Assembly: GCA_012064415.1 (NCBI GenBank)
Contig: SSNU01000205.1
Span: 1 to 42,296, forward strand
Reading direction: 5' to 3'
Origin: Gyrodactylus bullatarudis
Lineage: Eukaryota; Platyhelminthes; Monogenea; Gyrodactylidea; Gyrodactylidae
Length of the DNA: 42,296 bases
Below, piece by piece: positions 41,788 through 42,296 of the stretch (the stretch's first letter is position 1; the number at the start of each line of letters is the position of its first letter). The notes under the pieces were generated by a model, which was not told the DNA's origin, ran no database searches, and saw only the letters and a program-made list of their open reading frames with translations. The position numbers were made by a program, and so were the translations under genes.

Positions 41788-42296
41788 TTAATTTTTTGAA
41801 GGCAAGTTTTTTAGCTGTCCGAATTCAGGAGTATTTGATCTCAGTCTTGAGCGGTTTGTGTTATATAATATTGGCGATGATTTGATCAGACATATGCTTT
41901 TGAGTTCTCGTCTTAATCTCAAGTTATTTCTCGAAAAACCCAATTCGTCTTTTAAGACCAATTTTCTCCTTCTGGATTCCATACGGCTGAGCAATATTCT
42001 ATTGTCGGTCTAGCATATATTCTATATAAAAGGACCTTCATTGAGTCGGTTTTAACACATTTGTGAATATGGATTAATCTGCCAATGAACTTTTTTATGA
42101 TGTCCTTGTAATGCTGTGTGAATTCAAAATTCCAATTATATACCACACCTAGGTCTTTTACAAGCTCTTTTGGAAGGATCTTTGTTTGCCCAATAAAAAT
42201 GTTTAGATCAAAGATGTTTGATTCACATGGGGTTATGTAAAATGACTTTTCTATGTTTGGAGAAAGACCTAGATGTTTGAGCTTTGCAGATATGAG
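41788..42296 (-). mobile_element. LINE reverse-transcriptase fragment running off the right edge
   Basis: Minus strand. From the window edge it reads HLGLSPNIEKSFYI, then KELVKDLGVVYNWNFEFTQH (the conserved GV..D..L.F..H block after the RT palm) and LLYRIYARPTIEYCSAVWNP, the characteristic LINE C-terminal motif. The frame stops at 41952 and similar C-terminal sequence continues in another frame (RSRLRSNTPEFGQL), so the copy is frameshifted. The upstream RT core and endonuclease, if present, lie beyond the window. It is not obviously the same subfamily as the copy at 248-715. Confidence 0.83.

Noticed and set aside
1..42296. tRNA or rRNA genes, CRISPR arrays, bacterial operons
   Set aside because: I scanned for T-loop-like motifs, rRNA-like sequence and regularly spaced repeats and saw none. 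Gene structure is clearly eukaryotic.

Overview
This is an AT-rich animal nuclear contig. The genes carry spliceosomal GT-AG introns and encode bilaterian proteins: SMC1, LIN52, PINCH, ERGIC3, SOSS-B, UVSSA, shugoshin, a GT14 glycosyltransferase and an HLH factor. The spaces between them hold Penelope-like elements (PLEs), LINE pieces, MITEs and one Ty3/gypsy element. Compact genes, about 60-bp introns, many PLEs and gene order fit an arthropod-like invertebrate; a parasitic copepod is my guess, not something the sequence proves.

Layout. 1-715: LINE reverse-transcriptase fragment (minus). 1481-2160: tetraspan, claudin-like protein. 2610-2930 (minus) and 3074-8368 (plus): LIN52 and cohesin SMC1 sharing a 143-bp divergent promoter. 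8637-11301: probable Rogdi homologue with PLE debris in its intron. 11527-14588: five-LIM PINCH-like protein. 14828-16271: Ras-like small GTPase with a MITE in an intron. 16765-18108: PLE (minus). 18887-20327 (minus) and 20413-20845 (plus): ERGIC3 and SOSS-B sharing an 85-bp promoter. 20956-22632: UVSSA. 22873-25795: shugoshin. 26116-27249 (minus): GT14 glycosyltransferase. 28795-29982: HLH protein with no visible basic region. From 30474 the window is almost all mobile or repeat DNA: an inverted PLE, a 2.6-kb inverted repeat, a second PLE fragment, a piggyBac-like MITE, a 3.9-kb Ty3/gypsy element with target-site duplication, and a LINE running off the right edge.

Functional picture. Several neighbours act on chromosomes: LIN52 (cell-cycle transcription), SMC1 (cohesin), SOSS-B and UVSSA (DNA repair) and shugoshin (cohesin protection). 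Same-strand genes lie close together, and several have a splice-acceptor-like site just before the start codon. That could mean polycistronic transcription with spliced-leader trans-splicing, but this is inference.

The most unusual features are: repeated ultrashort introns (26-37 bp) whose boundaries are pinned by conserved protein sequence; an HLH gene that seems to start after the basic region; a SOSS-B missing part of its OB fold; a shugoshin built of tiny phase-0 exons; inverted PLE insertions; and small repeat motifs with hammerhead-like sequence boxes. Exon maps were made by eye from splice sites, reading frame and recalled family sequences; no search or alignment program was run.
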